A stretch of DNA of 64,000 nucleotides from Chloroflexota bacterium (GTDB lineage Bacteria > Chloroflexota > Anaerolineae > Anaerolineales > UBA11579): contig JABFGG010000001.1 in the NCBI GenBank assembly GCA_013112575.1, positions 612,104 to 676,103 of the forward strand. The letters run 5' to 3'. Shown here piece after piece: positions 16,919-25,518 of this stretch. The translations under genes were made by a program, and so were the position numbers. Each line of letters opens with the position of its first letter. Positions within the stretch are counted from its first letter, which is position 1. The notes under the pieces are model-generated. The model did not search any database. It was not told where the DNA came from and saw only the letters and a list, made by a program, of their open reading frames with translations.

Positions 16919-18562
16919 TTAGGCTGTAGGCAGGGTGAAATGAAAGGTCGAACCGGCTTCTAGTTTACTATCGACCCATACTTCGCCGCCATGCGCATTG
17001 ACGATATTCTTCACCAGTGCCAGCCCCATGCCCAACCCTTCGACCTTGCTTTCGCTGATCTGGTACATGGGTTCAAAAATATGGTTCTGGTGTTTCTTGC
17101 CGATACCCACGCCGTTGTCGTGTACGGAAACCTGGTTATGGCCATTGCGGCCGCGCTGTACCGAAACCGTAACCTTATCGGCGTGGGGGCTGAATTTGAT
17201 GGCATTGGACAAAAGGGCATCGAAGACGGCGTTGATCTGTTGGCGGTCGGCCAGGGCGTAGAGGGCATCCTGGGCGATCTCAGCGCTGAGCGTGACCTGA
17301 TTCTGTTGGGCGACGTTATCGAAACGACCCACGGCCTGGTTGGCCAGATCGTTGAGATTGACCTTGGTGGTCTGGCGCGGCTGGGAATTCTCATACATGG
17401 CGACCATCGAATCGACGATCTGTTCCATGTGCTGCATTTTGTCAGCGGCAATACTGAGGCGCTCCATCTGGTCGGCGGCGATTTCGCCCAAGTCACTGTC
17501 CAAAACATTCTGCAATTGCAGGCGGGCAGCTTCAAGGGGTTTATTGAGTTCGCCACTCAGCCGTTGAATGATCTCGTCCTTGACGCGCTCCCCCTCCTGG
17601 GCTTTGTCAACCGTGGCTTGCAGGCTGGCGGCGCGTTCATCAAGGGCACGGAATAAACGTGCGTTGACCATCGATATGGAAGCATAATCGGAGACGGCAT
17701 CCAGCATGGCCTGGTCGCTGGTGGTGAACTCCTGTTCGGCCTTGCGCATGACGACCATCAAGGCCACGATCTCTTTACCCACCTTGACAGGGGTGACCAG
17801 GGCAGCACGGCCCAACACGGCGATCTTAAAACGTTCCAGAGCCACACCATGAATGGTGAGGGCTTCGCCGGAGAGGGCCACCAACGAACTGATGCCATCA
17901 TCCCAGGGTTTGTTGAGGTTGCCGGCTAATGATGGGGGCAAGCCTTTTTGGGCGCGCAATAAATAAGCATCCGAACGCTCGTCTTTGGTGAGCAGCCAGC
18001 CGATGTCTGCACCGGTGATGCTGATGGCGCCATCCACGATTTTGGAGGACAGGTCTTGCTGGTCGGTGATGGACGTCACGGCCTTGCCGACGGCGAAGAT
18101 GGTGGTCAGTTCATTAACGCGCTTTTCCAGCTGTTTGTTGGAGCGCGCCAATTGGTCGGCAAGGCGCTGGCGCTCACGGCGAGCACGTACCTGTTTGAGG
18201 GCGCGTTCCACGGCTGAAACCACTTCAGCCTCGCGCATGGGCATGGTGACGTAATCCGAGGCCCCCAAACGGAAGGCGCGGATCACATCCAGTTCTTTGC
18301 CCTCAGGAGCGATCATGATCACAGGGATGTCGATGCTCTGGGCTGTGAGGGCGACCATGAGGTCTTTGCCACTCAGGCCGGGCAGGAAGAGGTTGGCAAT
18401 CACTACATCAGGGATATAAGTAGCGGCCTGCTGGATGGCATCAGCAGCCTGTGTGACGATCTTGGTTTCATAGCCTTGCGGCCTGAGGGCCTGACGCGCG
18501 ATCAGATCGGCGATTGCGGGGTCGTTTTCGACAATCAGGATGCGTTCGGGTTGTTCAGCCAT
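16919..18562 (-). CDS. Histidine-kinase-like protein with degenerate receiver and H-box
   Basis: 547 residues from ATG 18562; an ATG at 18580 in the same frame is possible. Order: receiver-like domain (1-120), coiled linker, GAF (about 150-300), dimerisation helices, HATPase (about 430-547). The ATPase motifs are intact: LLSNAIKFSP, HDNGVGI and GLGMGLAL. However, the H-box reads LSGELNKPL with Gly337 where the phosphorylated His should be. The receiver's Asp is Asn57 in VIANLFLPG, and the terminal Lys of the receiver is Met. It therefore looks like a pseudokinase that may bind nucleotide and regulate its downstream operon partner. It was seen directly in the translation; no frameshift is involved. 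Confidence 0.88.
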   Translation of the reverse strand: MAEQPERILIVENDPAIADLIARQALRPQGYETKIVTQAADAIQQAATYIPDVVIANLFLPGLSGKDLMVALTAQSIDIPVIMIAPEGKELDVIRAFRLGASDYVTMPMREAEVVSAVERALKQVRARRERQRLADQLARSNKQLEKRVNELTTIFAVGKAVTSITDQQDLSSKIVDGAISITGADIGWLLTKDERSDAYLLRAQKGLPPSLAGNLNKPWDDGISSLVALSGEALTIHGVALERFKIAVLGRAALVTPVKVGKEIVALMVVMRKAEQEFTTSDQAMLDAVSDYASISMVNARLFRALDERAASLQATVDKAQEGERVKDEIIQRLSGELNKPLEAARLQLQNVLDSDLGEIAADQMERLSIAADKMQHMEQIVDSMVAMYENSQPRQTTKVNLNDLANQAVGRFDNVAQQNQVTLSAEIAQDALYALADRQQINAVFDALLSNAIKFSPHADKVTVSVQRGRNGHNQVSVHDNGVGIGKKHQNHIFEPMYQISESKVEGLGMGLALVKNIVNAHGGEVWVDSKLEAGSTFHFTLPTA

Positions 18563-18685
18563 ACCATTAAATAATAGCATGATTGAGATTGATTTGGGTT
18601 TACGGTTTCGTTACAAAGTATCGCTGTGTTTAAAAGGCGAATGCTGCCAGGGTGTTAGCGTTTTATTAGACGCCACAACAATCGC

Positions 18686-18715
18686 TTGACTCTAGTGTTA
18701 AGCTATTCATACAAT
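18686..18715 (+). promoter_or_regulatory. Promoter of dnaJ-like gene with an embedded inverted repeat
   Basis: TTGACT at 18686-18691, an 18-nt spacer and TACAAT at 18710-18715. The -35 box overlaps a near-perfect inverted repeat, CTTGAC-N6-GTTAAG (18685-18702). It is loosely reminiscent of the HAIR element bound by HspR, a MerR-family heat-shock repressor, but the spacing differs, so this is only a hint of stress regulation. Confidence 0.5.
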
Positions 18716-18755
18716 TAACTGCCTAGCTTCTTTTAAAGAGTTGGCCGGAAAAACA

Positions 18756-19703
18756 ATGGATTACAAAGATTATTACGACATCCTCGGTGTGGCCCGCAAC
18801 GCCAGCGCCGAAGAGATAAAAAAAGCCTATCGCAAACTGGCCCTGCAATACCACCCGGACCGCAATCCGGACGATGCCAGCGCCGAAGATAAGTTCAAAG
18901 AGATCAATGAAGCTTATCAGGTGCTGAGCGACGATGAAAAGCGCGCCCACTTCGACCGCCTGGGTTCTGCTTACCAGGACTGGCAGCAGCGCGGCGCACC
19001 CAGCGGCGGCTTCGATTTTAGCCAGTGGTTCACCCAAGGCGCGCCCGGTGGTGGCGGCACACGCGTCGAGTATCGTGACTTTAGTGACCTGTTTGGCGAC
19101 ATGGGTGGAGGCGGCGGAGGTTTCTCCGACTTCTTCAGCAGTGTCTTCGGCGGCATGGGTGGCTTTTCCCAACCTCCCAACGTTGACCCCCGCCAGGCCA
19201 GACGTGCCGCGCAGACACCACGCTACGAGCAGGAGATGGAGATCAGCCTGCAGGAAGCCTACAATGGCAGTTCGCGGCGCCTCGACATCAACGGCCGTAA
19301 GCTGGATGTGAATGTCCCAAAAGGGGCTCGCACCGGCACCAAGATCCGCATGAAAGGGGTGGCCCCCGGCAACGGCGACCTTTACCTGAAAATCAAGATC
19401 GCCAATGACCCACGCTTTGAACGTAAGGGCGATGACCTGTACGCAGATGCTGAGGTTGATCTATACACGGCTGTGCTGGGCGGCGAAGTGCGCGTGACCA
19501 CTCTGAACGGCGACGTGATGCTCAACATCCCCGCGGGTACGCAACCCGGACAGCACGTACGGTTGAAGGGCAAAGGCATGCCCAAGCTGAAGGACAAGAG
19601 CAAAGCCGGTGATCTGTTTGCACGTATTAAAGTTGAGATCCCCAAAGACCTCAATCCGCGAGAGAAAGAACTGTTTGAAGAACTAGCCGGGAAGCCCGAA
19701 TAG
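18756..19703 (+). CDS. DnaJ-class co-chaperone of the CbpA/DnaJ type II kind
   Basis: 315 residues. The J-domain (1-66) has the HPD motif in [10 protein letters not shown] and would stimulate the DnaK ATPase. A Gly/Phe-rich region (about 85-135) precedes two beta-barrel substrate-binding domains (about 150-300), with [15 protein letters not shown] and [19 protein letters not shown]. The zinc-finger CxxCxGxG repeats of type I DnaJ are absent, so it is CbpA-like. ATG 18756 was chosen because the J-domain begins there ([12 protein letters not shown]); a TTG at 18741 has no properly spaced Shine-Dalgarno. It has its own promoter, and the HtrA-like protease gene downstream suggests a protein quality-control setting. 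Confidence 0.93.
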   Translation: MDYKDYYDILGVARNASAEEIKKAYRKLALQYHPDRNPDDASAEDKFKEINEAYQVLSDDEKRAHFDRLGSAYQDWQQRGAPSGGFDFSQWFTQGAPGGGGTRVEYRDFSDLFGDMGGGGGGFSDFFSSVFGGMGGFSQPPNVDPRQARRAAQTPRYEQEMEISLQEAYNGSSRRLDINGRKLDVNVPKGARTGTKIRMKGVAPGNGDLYLKIKIANDPRFERKGDDLYADAEVDLYTAVLGGEVRVTTLNGDVMLNIPAGTQPGQHVRLKGKGMPKLKDKSKAGDLFARIKVEIPKDLNPREKELFEELAGKPE

Positions 19704-19779
19704 TATCCCTACGGTTTTCATGCCTGATTAATCTGCATAGTTGAGAATTAGCATACTTTTTCTCAACAAAGGACTCATT

Positions 19780-20958
19780 ATGACAAAAGTTAGTTTTCGT
19801 ATTTTATCGGTGATATTTGTGCTTACCTTTGCCGCTCTGGCCTGTGGCTTGCCCTCCCCCGCTCAGCTACTGCAATCTGAACCGGTTGAAGTTGTTGAAG
19901 GTGTTTCCCCGGATACTCCCGTAAATGCCTCAGAGGCTTTACCCACATTGGTCTCCGAAACTGGCGCGGTGCCTGTAGTCCAGCCGCCCGTAGACCTCGT
20001 GTCCCAACAGGATGCATTGATCGCATTGCATGCCAAAGTCAGCCCTGGGGTGGTATCCATCCAGGTGCTTACCGAGCTTGGTGGCGGACAGGGTTCCGGC
20101 TTCGTGATCGACAATGACGGGCACATCGTGACCAATTTCCACGTGGTGCATGGCGGTACCGATATTGAAGTTGCCTTCCCTTCCGGCCTGAAAGTCAAAG
20201 GCGAGATTATCGGTGAAGACGCCGATTCTGATCTGGCCATCATCAAAGTAGACGTGCCAGCAGACCAGCTTGTGCCGCTCACGCTGGGCGATTCATCCAA
20301 CCTTCAGGTCGGGCAAATCGTTGTAGCTATCGGCAACCCCTTCGGCCTCAACGGCACCATGACCACCGGCATCCTCTCTGGTCAGGGACGCACACTGGAC
20401 TCTTTGAATGAAACACCCGAAGGCGGACGATTCTATTCGACTGGTGACCTGCTGCAAACTGACGCAGCCATCAACCCGGGCAACTCTGGCGGTCCCTTGC
20501 TGAACCTGAATGGTGAGGTCATTGGCGTCAACCGTGCTATCCGCACCTTCAACTCTACGGATGCGGGTGAACCATTGAACTCCGGTGTTGGTTTTGCAAT
20601 TTCCATCAACATCGTCAAACGTGTGGCCCCGGCCTTGATCGCCAATGGCAGTTACGATTACCCATATCTGGGTATCTCCAGCCTGAACGAGATCACGCTG
20701 GACATTGCCAACGAACTCGGCCTGGAGCGCGCCGTGGGTGTAGTCATCACCCAGGTTGTACCCGGCGGCCCCTCTGACGATGCCGGTTTGCAGGTCAGTG
20801 ACGTCATCACAGCGGTTGATGGCCAAGAATTGAACAGTTTTGGCGACATGATCAGTTATCTGTTCAATAACACCAGTCCGGGCGACACCATTACATTTAC
20901 GGTGTTCCGCGATGGTAGTTCCATCCCCATCGAACTGGTGGTGGGTAGCCGGCCCTAG
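19780..20958 (+). CDS. HtrA/DegP-like serine protease, lipoprotein-anchored, with PDZ domain
   Basis: 392 residues. A signal peptide with the lipobox AALAC near residue 23 implies lipid anchoring outside the membrane. The trypsin-like domain (about 85-280) carries the full triad: His121 in TNFHVVHG, Asp151 in DADSDLAII and Ser236 in NPGNSGGPLL. One PDZ domain (about 295-390) has YLGISSLNEI, GGPSDDAGLQVSDVI and DGQELNSFGDM. It would degrade or refold damaged envelope proteins. Start 19780 has AAAGGA upstream. The NUDIX gene begins 1 nt after its stop, so the two are cotranscribed. Confidence 0.93.
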   Translation: MTKVSFRILSVIFVLTFAALACGLPSPAQLLQSEPVEVVEGVSPDTPVNASEALPTLVSETGAVPVVQPPVDLVSQQDALIALHAKVSPGVVSIQVLTELGGGQGSGFVIDNDGHIVTNFHVVHGGTDIEVAFPSGLKVKGEIIGEDADSDLAIIKVDVPADQLVPLTLGDSSNLQVGQIVVAIGNPFGLNGTMTTGILSGQGRTLDSLNETPEGGRFYSTGDLLQTDAAINPGNSGGPLLNLNGEVIGVNRAIRTFNSTDAGEPLNSGVGFAISINIVKRVAPALIANGSYDYPYLGISSLNEITLDIANELGLERAVGVVITQVVPGGPSDDAGLQVSDVITAVDGQELNSFGDMISYLFNNTSPGDTITFTVFRDGSSIPIELVVGSRP

Positions 20959-20959
20959 T

Positions 20960-21460
20960 ATGACCAGCTTTGTTTATTGCCCGCATTGCGGGACTGAACT
21001 AACAACGGCCTCCATTGGGGGCCGTTTGCGTTCTCGATGCCCTGCCTGTGGCTGGGTTCATTACCAGAATCCGACAGTGGGTGTGGCCGTGATCTTGATG
21101 GAGGACGACAAATTGCTGCTCGGCAAACGCCGTGATGGAGGCTGGTGTATCCCTTGCGGGCATGTGGAGTGGGACGAGGATGTGGAAAACGCGGCCATCC
21201 GCGAGTTTAAAGAAGAGACGGGCCTGGATGTTACCTTGCAAGGAGTATATGCCGTGCACTCCAATTTCCACAACACTGAGCAACACACCGTGGGTATCTG
21301 GTACACGGGTGAGCGTCTTGATGGTGATTTGCAAGCTGCCGAAGACTTGTTGGAAGTGGCCTTCTTTGCCTTAGATGAACTACCGGATTTAAAATTCCCT
21401 ACCGATGAAGAGGTGGTGGCGCAGTTGAGAGGGAACTCCTCACCCTCTTATAACGTCTAG
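20960..21460 (+). CDS. NUDIX hydrolase with N-terminal zinc ribbon
   Basis: 166 residues. A zinc ribbon with two CxxC pairs (Cys7/Cys10 and Cys27/Cys30) precedes a NUDIX domain. The complete NUDIX box GX5EX7REUXEEXGU is present, from GHVEWDE to REFKEETGL. This zinc-ribbon arrangement is shared by NudC-like and ADP-ribose or sugar-nucleotide pyrophosphatases; the substrate cannot be told from the sequence. The ATG begins 1 nt after the protease stop, so translation is probably coupled. A longer in-frame start at 20912 would overlap the protease and displace the zinc ribbon from the N-terminus. Confidence 0.88.
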   Translation: MTSFVYCPHCGTELTTASIGGRLRSRCPACGWVHYQNPTVGVAVILMEDDKLLLGKRRDGGWCIPCGHVEWDEDVENAAIREFKEETGLDVTLQGVYAVHSNFHNTEQHTVGIWYTGERLDGDLQAAEDLLEVAFFALDELPDLKFPTDEEVVAQLRGNSSPSYNV

Positions 21461-21497
21461 GCTCTAGTAGAATCATGTTGCTATACTGGAGCGGATG

Positions 21498-22058
21498 ATG
21501 AAAAAACTGACTGTTATCCTAGCTTTATTGTTGTCTTCCTGCACGGCTTCCCTGCAGGAACCCCCTACCACCGTTCCCACTAATACTCCCCTGCCAACAC
21601 CGACTACCACGCTTGCCCCCACTCCTGAAGAGGCTCCCGTGAACGAAATACCACCTCCAGGCCCACAAAACCAACCCCAACTACCACCCATAAAAGGCGG
21701 CAACACTATCCCCAATATCGGACAGCCCTTCTGGATACCCGTTGGGCAGACTGCCGAATTGGAAGTTGATGGGGCCAAATATGCCATCACTTTCTTAGAA
21801 GTCACAGAGGATTCGCGCTGCCCACAGGGGGCGCAGTGCATTGTGGCGGGCAATGTGGGGGTCAAGCTGTCCGTGTCGAAAGATGGCGGGGAAGCGGTTG
21901 AGGTCATCTTGTCACGCGGTGATGTGGGTGAAACGCAACCTACTGTGCAATTCGAAGCCATTTCCATGACACTCAACAACGTGGCCCCGTTGGCATCCGT
22001 TGGTGAAGCAGTAGACCCTGCTACTTACCATCTTGAACTGTTGATAGTACATCAGTAA
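21498..22058 (+). CDS. Lipoprotein of unknown function
   Basis: 186 residues with a signal peptide and lipobox LLSSC (MKKLTVILALLLSSC). A Thr/Pro-rich linker to about residue 60 leads to a small beta domain with VGQTAELEV and a Cys pair in DSRCPQGAQCIVAGNV. That pattern is common in short exported proteins of unknown function. ATG 21498 is preferred to the adjacent ATG 21495 because the GGAG motif is then 6 nt away. Confidence 0.75.
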   Translation: MKKLTVILALLLSSCTASLQEPPTTVPTNTPLPTPTTTLAPTPEEAPVNEIPPPGPQNQPQLPPIKGGNTIPNIGQPFWIPVGQTAELEVDGAKYAITFLEVTEDSRCPQGAQCIVAGNVGVKLSVSKDGGEAVEVILSRGDVGETQPTVQFEAISMTLNNVAPLASVGEAVDPATYHLELLIVHQ

Positions 22059-22096
22059 TCCTTTCAGCTCCGTTAGGCTGGAACACCCTGGGCTGG

Positions 22097-22104
22097 TATA
22101 AAAT
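22097..22104 (+). promoter_or_regulatory. -10 box directly before the kinase start (leaderless transcript)
   Basis: TATAAAAT at 22097-22104 lies 6 nt before the kinase ATG at 22111, and no Shine-Dalgarno sequence is present. This fits a leaderless mRNA. No good -35 hexamer was seen. Confidence 0.45.
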
Positions 22105-22110
22105 AGTAAT

Positions 22111-24057
22111 ATGACTGATGCGCCTCCGCCATCGGGTATGTCTCATATTGGCCCGTACAAGTTGCAACAGGTAATTGGTAGTGGGGGGACTTCCACCGTA
22201 TACCAGGCACAGGATACAGCGCGCCAGCAGGCTGTGGCAGTTAAGGTCTTGTGGCCGCTGGGCCCCATCAATGATGAAATGGTCACGCGTTTCCAGCGTG
22301 AGATCAAAGCGGTACGTGCCCTCGAACACCCCAACATCGTGCCTGTCCTGGATGCCGGCCAGCATGAAGGTCGTTTTTATCTGGTCATGCCGCTGCACAG
22401 CGCCGGCAGCCTTGAAGACCGCCTGGATAAAGGTCACCTAAAACCTGACGAAGGTCTGCGCATTGTGGGCCAGGTCAGTGAGGCACTTGATTACGTGCAT
22501 GCCCAGGGCATTGTGCATCGCGACATTAAACCGGCCAACATCCTCTTCGATGAACAGGGTAATGCCCTGCTGACCGATTTTGGCCTGGTACACCTCCCCG
22601 ACGCGTCCATCAGCCTGACCGGTTCGGCCGTAGTCGGCACGCCGCGCTACATGGCCCCAGAACAGGCCCGCGGCGACAAGATCGATAAACAAGCCGATCA
22701 GTATGCCATGGGTGTCATCTTGTTCCAATTGCTGACGGGCAAATTGCCCTTTGAGGCCGATACGCCTTTGGGTGTGATCGTCAAACATATTACCGAGCCG
22801 ATGCCGCTGCTGAGTTCTTTGCGGCCACATCTTGCAGGCCCCATCGAACGCGTCATCCAGAAAGCCACAGCCAAAGAACCGGAAGATCGCTTTGAATCAG
22901 TCGGCGAAATGAACAGTGCTTTTCAGCAAGCTGTACACCACGCCCAAAACCCTGCTGCCACGGTTGCCCCCGAAATCCCTGTGGTGGTTTCCGGGCAGGA
23001 GACCTTGTTGCTGCCCGACGGCCCGGATGAGCCGCCGCCACCTGCCAAACCCTTGGCATCACGCTGGCGCCGCTGGGGGCTGATCGGCGGGACAGTATTG
23101 TTGATGATCTTCGCCTGTCCCCTGCTGGCTTCAGCCGCCTTAGGACTGCTGGAAGCCGTTTCCAATCCGGTGGCTGCCGAGGCCCCACTGGAAGGGGAAA
23201 CGGATACGGAGGCCACCCACTTAGCGGCGACCATCCACGCCCTTTCCACAGAAGTGGCTGCCGGGCAGGCTGGCGGCTTAAGCTCCAGCGAAATCGAAAC
23301 GGCCGTCTTTCTGACACTCAATGCCCACACCATTACGCCGGAGGCCCTCACGCAAGAGGCTGCAGGAAAAACACAGAGTGCGCAGGTTGCGGAGATCATG
23401 ACCCAGACGGCCACGGCTGCAAACCAGACAGGGGCGACACCTTCCCCTACCAACCAGGATACTGAAACCACCAGCACACATACAGCTACTACCATTTCAG
23501 CCTCTTCCAGCCCGACGCCCACCACTGCGGTGCCAACTAACACCCAGGCCCCACCCAGCCATACAGCTACCAAGACCAACCCGCCAGCACCTACGAAAAC
23601 CCCTACGCCAACTAAAACTGTTGCACCTGTGGAAAACACAGCCACGCCTACCATCGCGATTACACCTACCCAAACCAACGTGCCTACGGAAACTGAGGAT
23701 GTCTGTGGGGCTATCTATCTGGATGGCTTTCACATCGACGATAATTACACTTTTTGGTGGATCAACAACAACAGCAGTGAGACTATCAAGGTCATGGGTA
23801 TTTACCTGGAGTGGCCTGAAGAGAATGAAAAGCTAAAGCGGATCAAGATGGATTGGCAGGTGATCGCCTTTCCGAATGACCCGGAACCACCCACCATGGT
23901 TTCCAGTGGCTGGGACGGGCCGCTGAGTTGGCGTGAGGTCAACCCCTTCAACGCCAAGTTGCTGATCTTTGAGTTCACTGAAGATGTTGAAGGTGGACCA
24001 TACTACGTTGAGGTCACCTTCTTTAACGGTTGCCAGATCGTGGCGGATGGCAACTAG
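22111..24057 (+). CDS. Membrane-anchored Ser/Thr protein kinase (PknB-like)
   Basis: 648 residues. The cytoplasmic kinase domain (about 14-275) has the glycine loop IGSGGTSTVY, catalytic Lys45 in VAVKVL, HRDIKPAN with Asp138, DFG with Asp156 and the APE-like motif RYMAPEQARG. One transmembrane helix (about 325-348) is followed by an Ala-rich helical segment, a long Thr-Pro stalk (about 430-530) and a C-terminal beta domain that starts DVCGAIYLDGFHIDDNYTFWW. This last part is probably an extracellular sensor. No PASTA repeats are present. A matching phosphatase or FHA protein is not in the neighbourhood. Confidence 0.93.
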   Translation: MTDAPPPSGMSHIGPYKLQQVIGSGGTSTVYQAQDTARQQAVAVKVLWPLGPINDEMVTRFQREIKAVRALEHPNIVPVLDAGQHEGRFYLVMPLHSAGSLEDRLDKGHLKPDEGLRIVGQVSEALDYVHAQGIVHRDIKPANILFDEQGNALLTDFGLVHLPDASISLTGSAVVGTPRYMAPEQARGDKIDKQADQYAMGVILFQLLTGKLPFEADTPLGVIVKHITEPMPLLSSLRPHLAGPIERVIQKATAKEPEDRFESVGEMNSAFQQAVHHAQNPAATVAPEIPVVVSGQETLLLPDGPDEPPPPAKPLASRWRRWGLIGGTVLLMIFACPLLASAALGLLEAVSNPVAAEAPLEGETDTEATHLAATIHALSTEVAAGQAGGLSSSEIETAVFLTLNAHTITPEALTQEAAGKTQSAQVAEIMTQTATAANQTGATPSPTNQDTETTSTHTATTISASSSPTPTTAVPTNTQAPPSHTATKTNPPAPTKTPTPTKTVAPVENTATPTIAITPTQTNVPTETEDVCGAIYLDGFHIDDNYTFWWINNNSSETIKVMGIYLEWPEENEKLKRIKMDWQVIAFPNDPEPPTMVSSGWDGPLSWREVNPFNAKLLIFEFTEDVEGGPYYVEVTFFNGCQIVADGN

Positions 24058-24065
24058 GTTTGTGG

Positions 24066-24680
24066 TTAAGCCACTCGTTTGAAGACATACGAAAAAGCAC
24101 TTTTTGTGTAGCCTACGCCGCGCCCAATACTTTCTAAATATTCCCGCGTAATTTCGATATCCTTCTTGGGGATGAAATAAGCATCAAGGTCTTTTTCTGA
24201 AAGGCTGAACTTTTCCCCGCGCCGGTTGATGACGGCCACCAATTGATAGTCCGGGTCGATGAAGGCCATGCCCGCGTCACCGTGACTGTTGTTGGCCAAT
24301 AAATAGCCATCCCGCTTAAGGTAGCCTTTGCAGCCCTGGGAGACAAAACCGGCATATTGGGAGATAAGCAGATCGAAAGCTTCCTCATCTTCTTCAAAGC
24401 CCTTGGCATAATCGCCATGATGAAAGTGTACAACCGGCTCTTCTGTATAGGTCTTGTGATCCCTGACAAGGTCCAGGACCGCAGGATCTGCAAAGAAACG
24501 CGCGGCGCGCTTGTCCATATCCACGAAACAGGTGTTTGGAAAAACAAAGGCCGGGGTGACGTGTGTGAAGCTGCCCGCATACAGCGCGCTGTGGGTAGGG
24601 TAGTGCTCTGCCATAAGAGCAAAAAGCCCCAACCGTTCATCCTGCTTATCAACAAAATGTTTCTGGTAGAGATCTAGCAA
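24066..24680 (-). CDS. Unknown protein, in frame and directly after yjbQ (TTG start or readthrough product)
   Basis: 204 residues. The segment ALYAGSFTHVTPAFVFPNTCFVDMDKRAARFF resembles the glycine-rich loop and acidic strand end of a Rossmann-type methyltransferase, but the assignment is tentative. The frame is the same as that of YjbQ. The YjbQ stop TAA (24683-24681) is followed at once by TTG (24680-24678), so there is no gap and no own Shine-Dalgarno. Expression therefore needs re-initiation at TTG or stop-codon readthrough. The next ATG in frame, at 24614, would cut into the conserved-looking N-terminal part. Confidence 0.7.
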   Translation of the reverse strand: MLDLYQKHFVDKQDERLGLFALMAEHYPTHSALYAGSFTHVTPAFVFPNTCFVDMDKRAARFFADPAVLDLVRDHKTYTEEPVVHFHHGDYAKGFEEDEEAFDLLISQYAGFVSQGCKGYLKRDGYLLANNSHGDAGMAFIDPDYQLVAVINRRGEKFSLSEKDLDAYFIPKKDIEITREYLESIGRGVGYTKSAFSYVFKRVA

Positions 24681-25106
24681 TTATGATGTCGTAGACAAAC
24701 CACGCATCAGCACGCGCCTTTGATGGGGGCGGGAGCGGTGTTCAAAGAGATAGATGCCCTGCCACTGTCCCAGGCTCAGGCGGCCTTCGTCGATGGGGAT
24801 AGCCAGGTCGCTGTTGGTGAGCATGGCGCGCATGTGCGAGGGGGAGTCGTCTGCGCCTTCCAGAGTATGTACGTACCAGCTTTCATTTTCCGGAGCCAGA
24901 CGCTGCATGAACTCTTGCATGTCGGCTTTGGCACTGGGGTCGTAACTCTCCTGGATGACAAGCGAGGCACTGGTGTGCTGCATGTATAAGTAACACATGC
25001 CTTCTTCTATGCCCCACTCCCGCACCTGTGCAGACACCACTTCGGTGAAGTTGTACATGCCTTTGCCCTGGCTACTGATATTGAGTGTCGCTTTGTACCA
25101 GTCCAT
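24681..25106 (-). CDS. yjbQ: YjbQ family protein (UPF0047, secondary thiamine-phosphate synthase fold)
   Basis: 141 residues, full length for the family. Signatures are MQHTSASLVIQES, DDSPSHMRAMLTNSD and LSLGQWQGIYLFEHRSRPHQR, which carry the conserved histidines and acidic residues of the metal site. E. coli YjbQ has weak thiamine-phosphate synthase activity; the physiological role is unsettled. An AGGA Shine-Dalgarno lies 6 nt before the ATG. It sits between the L7/L12-like gene (stop 8 nt upstream of its start) and the same-frame ORF at 24066. Confidence 0.92.
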   Translation of the reverse strand: MDWYKATLNISSQGKGMYNFTEVVSAQVREWGIEEGMCYLYMQHTSASLVIQESYDPSAKADMQEFMQRLAPENESWYVHTLEGADDSPSHMRAMLTNSDLAIPIDEGRLSLGQWQGIYLFEHRSRPHQRRVLMRGLSTTS

Positions 25107-25114
25107 ATCTTTTC

Positions 25115-25453
25115 CTATAACAATATATCCTTTTCGATGTTCTCGATAAAATCTTTGGCTTCCTTGAGGCCGGTGCCTGTCAGTTGGCGCACACGTTTGA
25201 TGGCCTGTATCTTGCCTTTGTTGCGTAGCATATCGCGCAATTCGCCTTCATGGTCGCGCATCACTTCTTCGAAACTCAGCAATGTGGATTCCTGATCCCC
25301 AAAAGCAGGCTGCTTTGCCATATAGTCAATGTAATCCTTGGCTTCTTTTAGCCCCGCGCCGCTCAACTCACGCACGCGTTTGATGGCTTCGATCTTACGA
25401 CCGTCTTCCACCAGTGAGCGAATTTCGTCTTCTACGTATGGAGGCAAGTTCAT
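25115..25453 (-). CDS. Small protein with two ribosomal L7/L12 C-terminal-like motifs
   Basis: 112 residues made of an internal duplication. Residues about 18-46 (KIEAIKRVRELSGAGLKEAKDYI) and 80-108 (KIQAIKRVRQLTGTGLKEAKDFI) both match the helix-turn-helix face of the L7/L12 C-terminal domain, the part that contacts translational GTPases. The L12 N-terminal dimerisation domain is absent. Such stand-alone proteins are known as L7/L12-like hypothetical proteins; function unknown. AGAGG lies 5 nt before the ATG. It heads the yjbQ operon. Confidence 0.8.
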   Translation of the reverse strand: MNLPPYVEDEIRSLVEDGRKIEAIKRVRELSGAGLKEAKDYIDYMAKQPAFGDQESTLLSFEEVMRDHEGELRDMLRNKGKIQAIKRVRQLTGTGLKEAKDFIENIEKDILL

Positions 25454-25518
25454 AACAACCTCTGCTTTATAATGATGTAAATTATACGTTTACGCACTCA
25501 CATTATAGGAGGATTCCG

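Noticed and set aside
18685..18702. HspR-type HAIR operator before dnaJ
   Set aside because: The inverted repeat CTTGAC-N6-GTTAAG has the wrong spacing for the HAIR consensus; kept only as a hint in the promoter entry.
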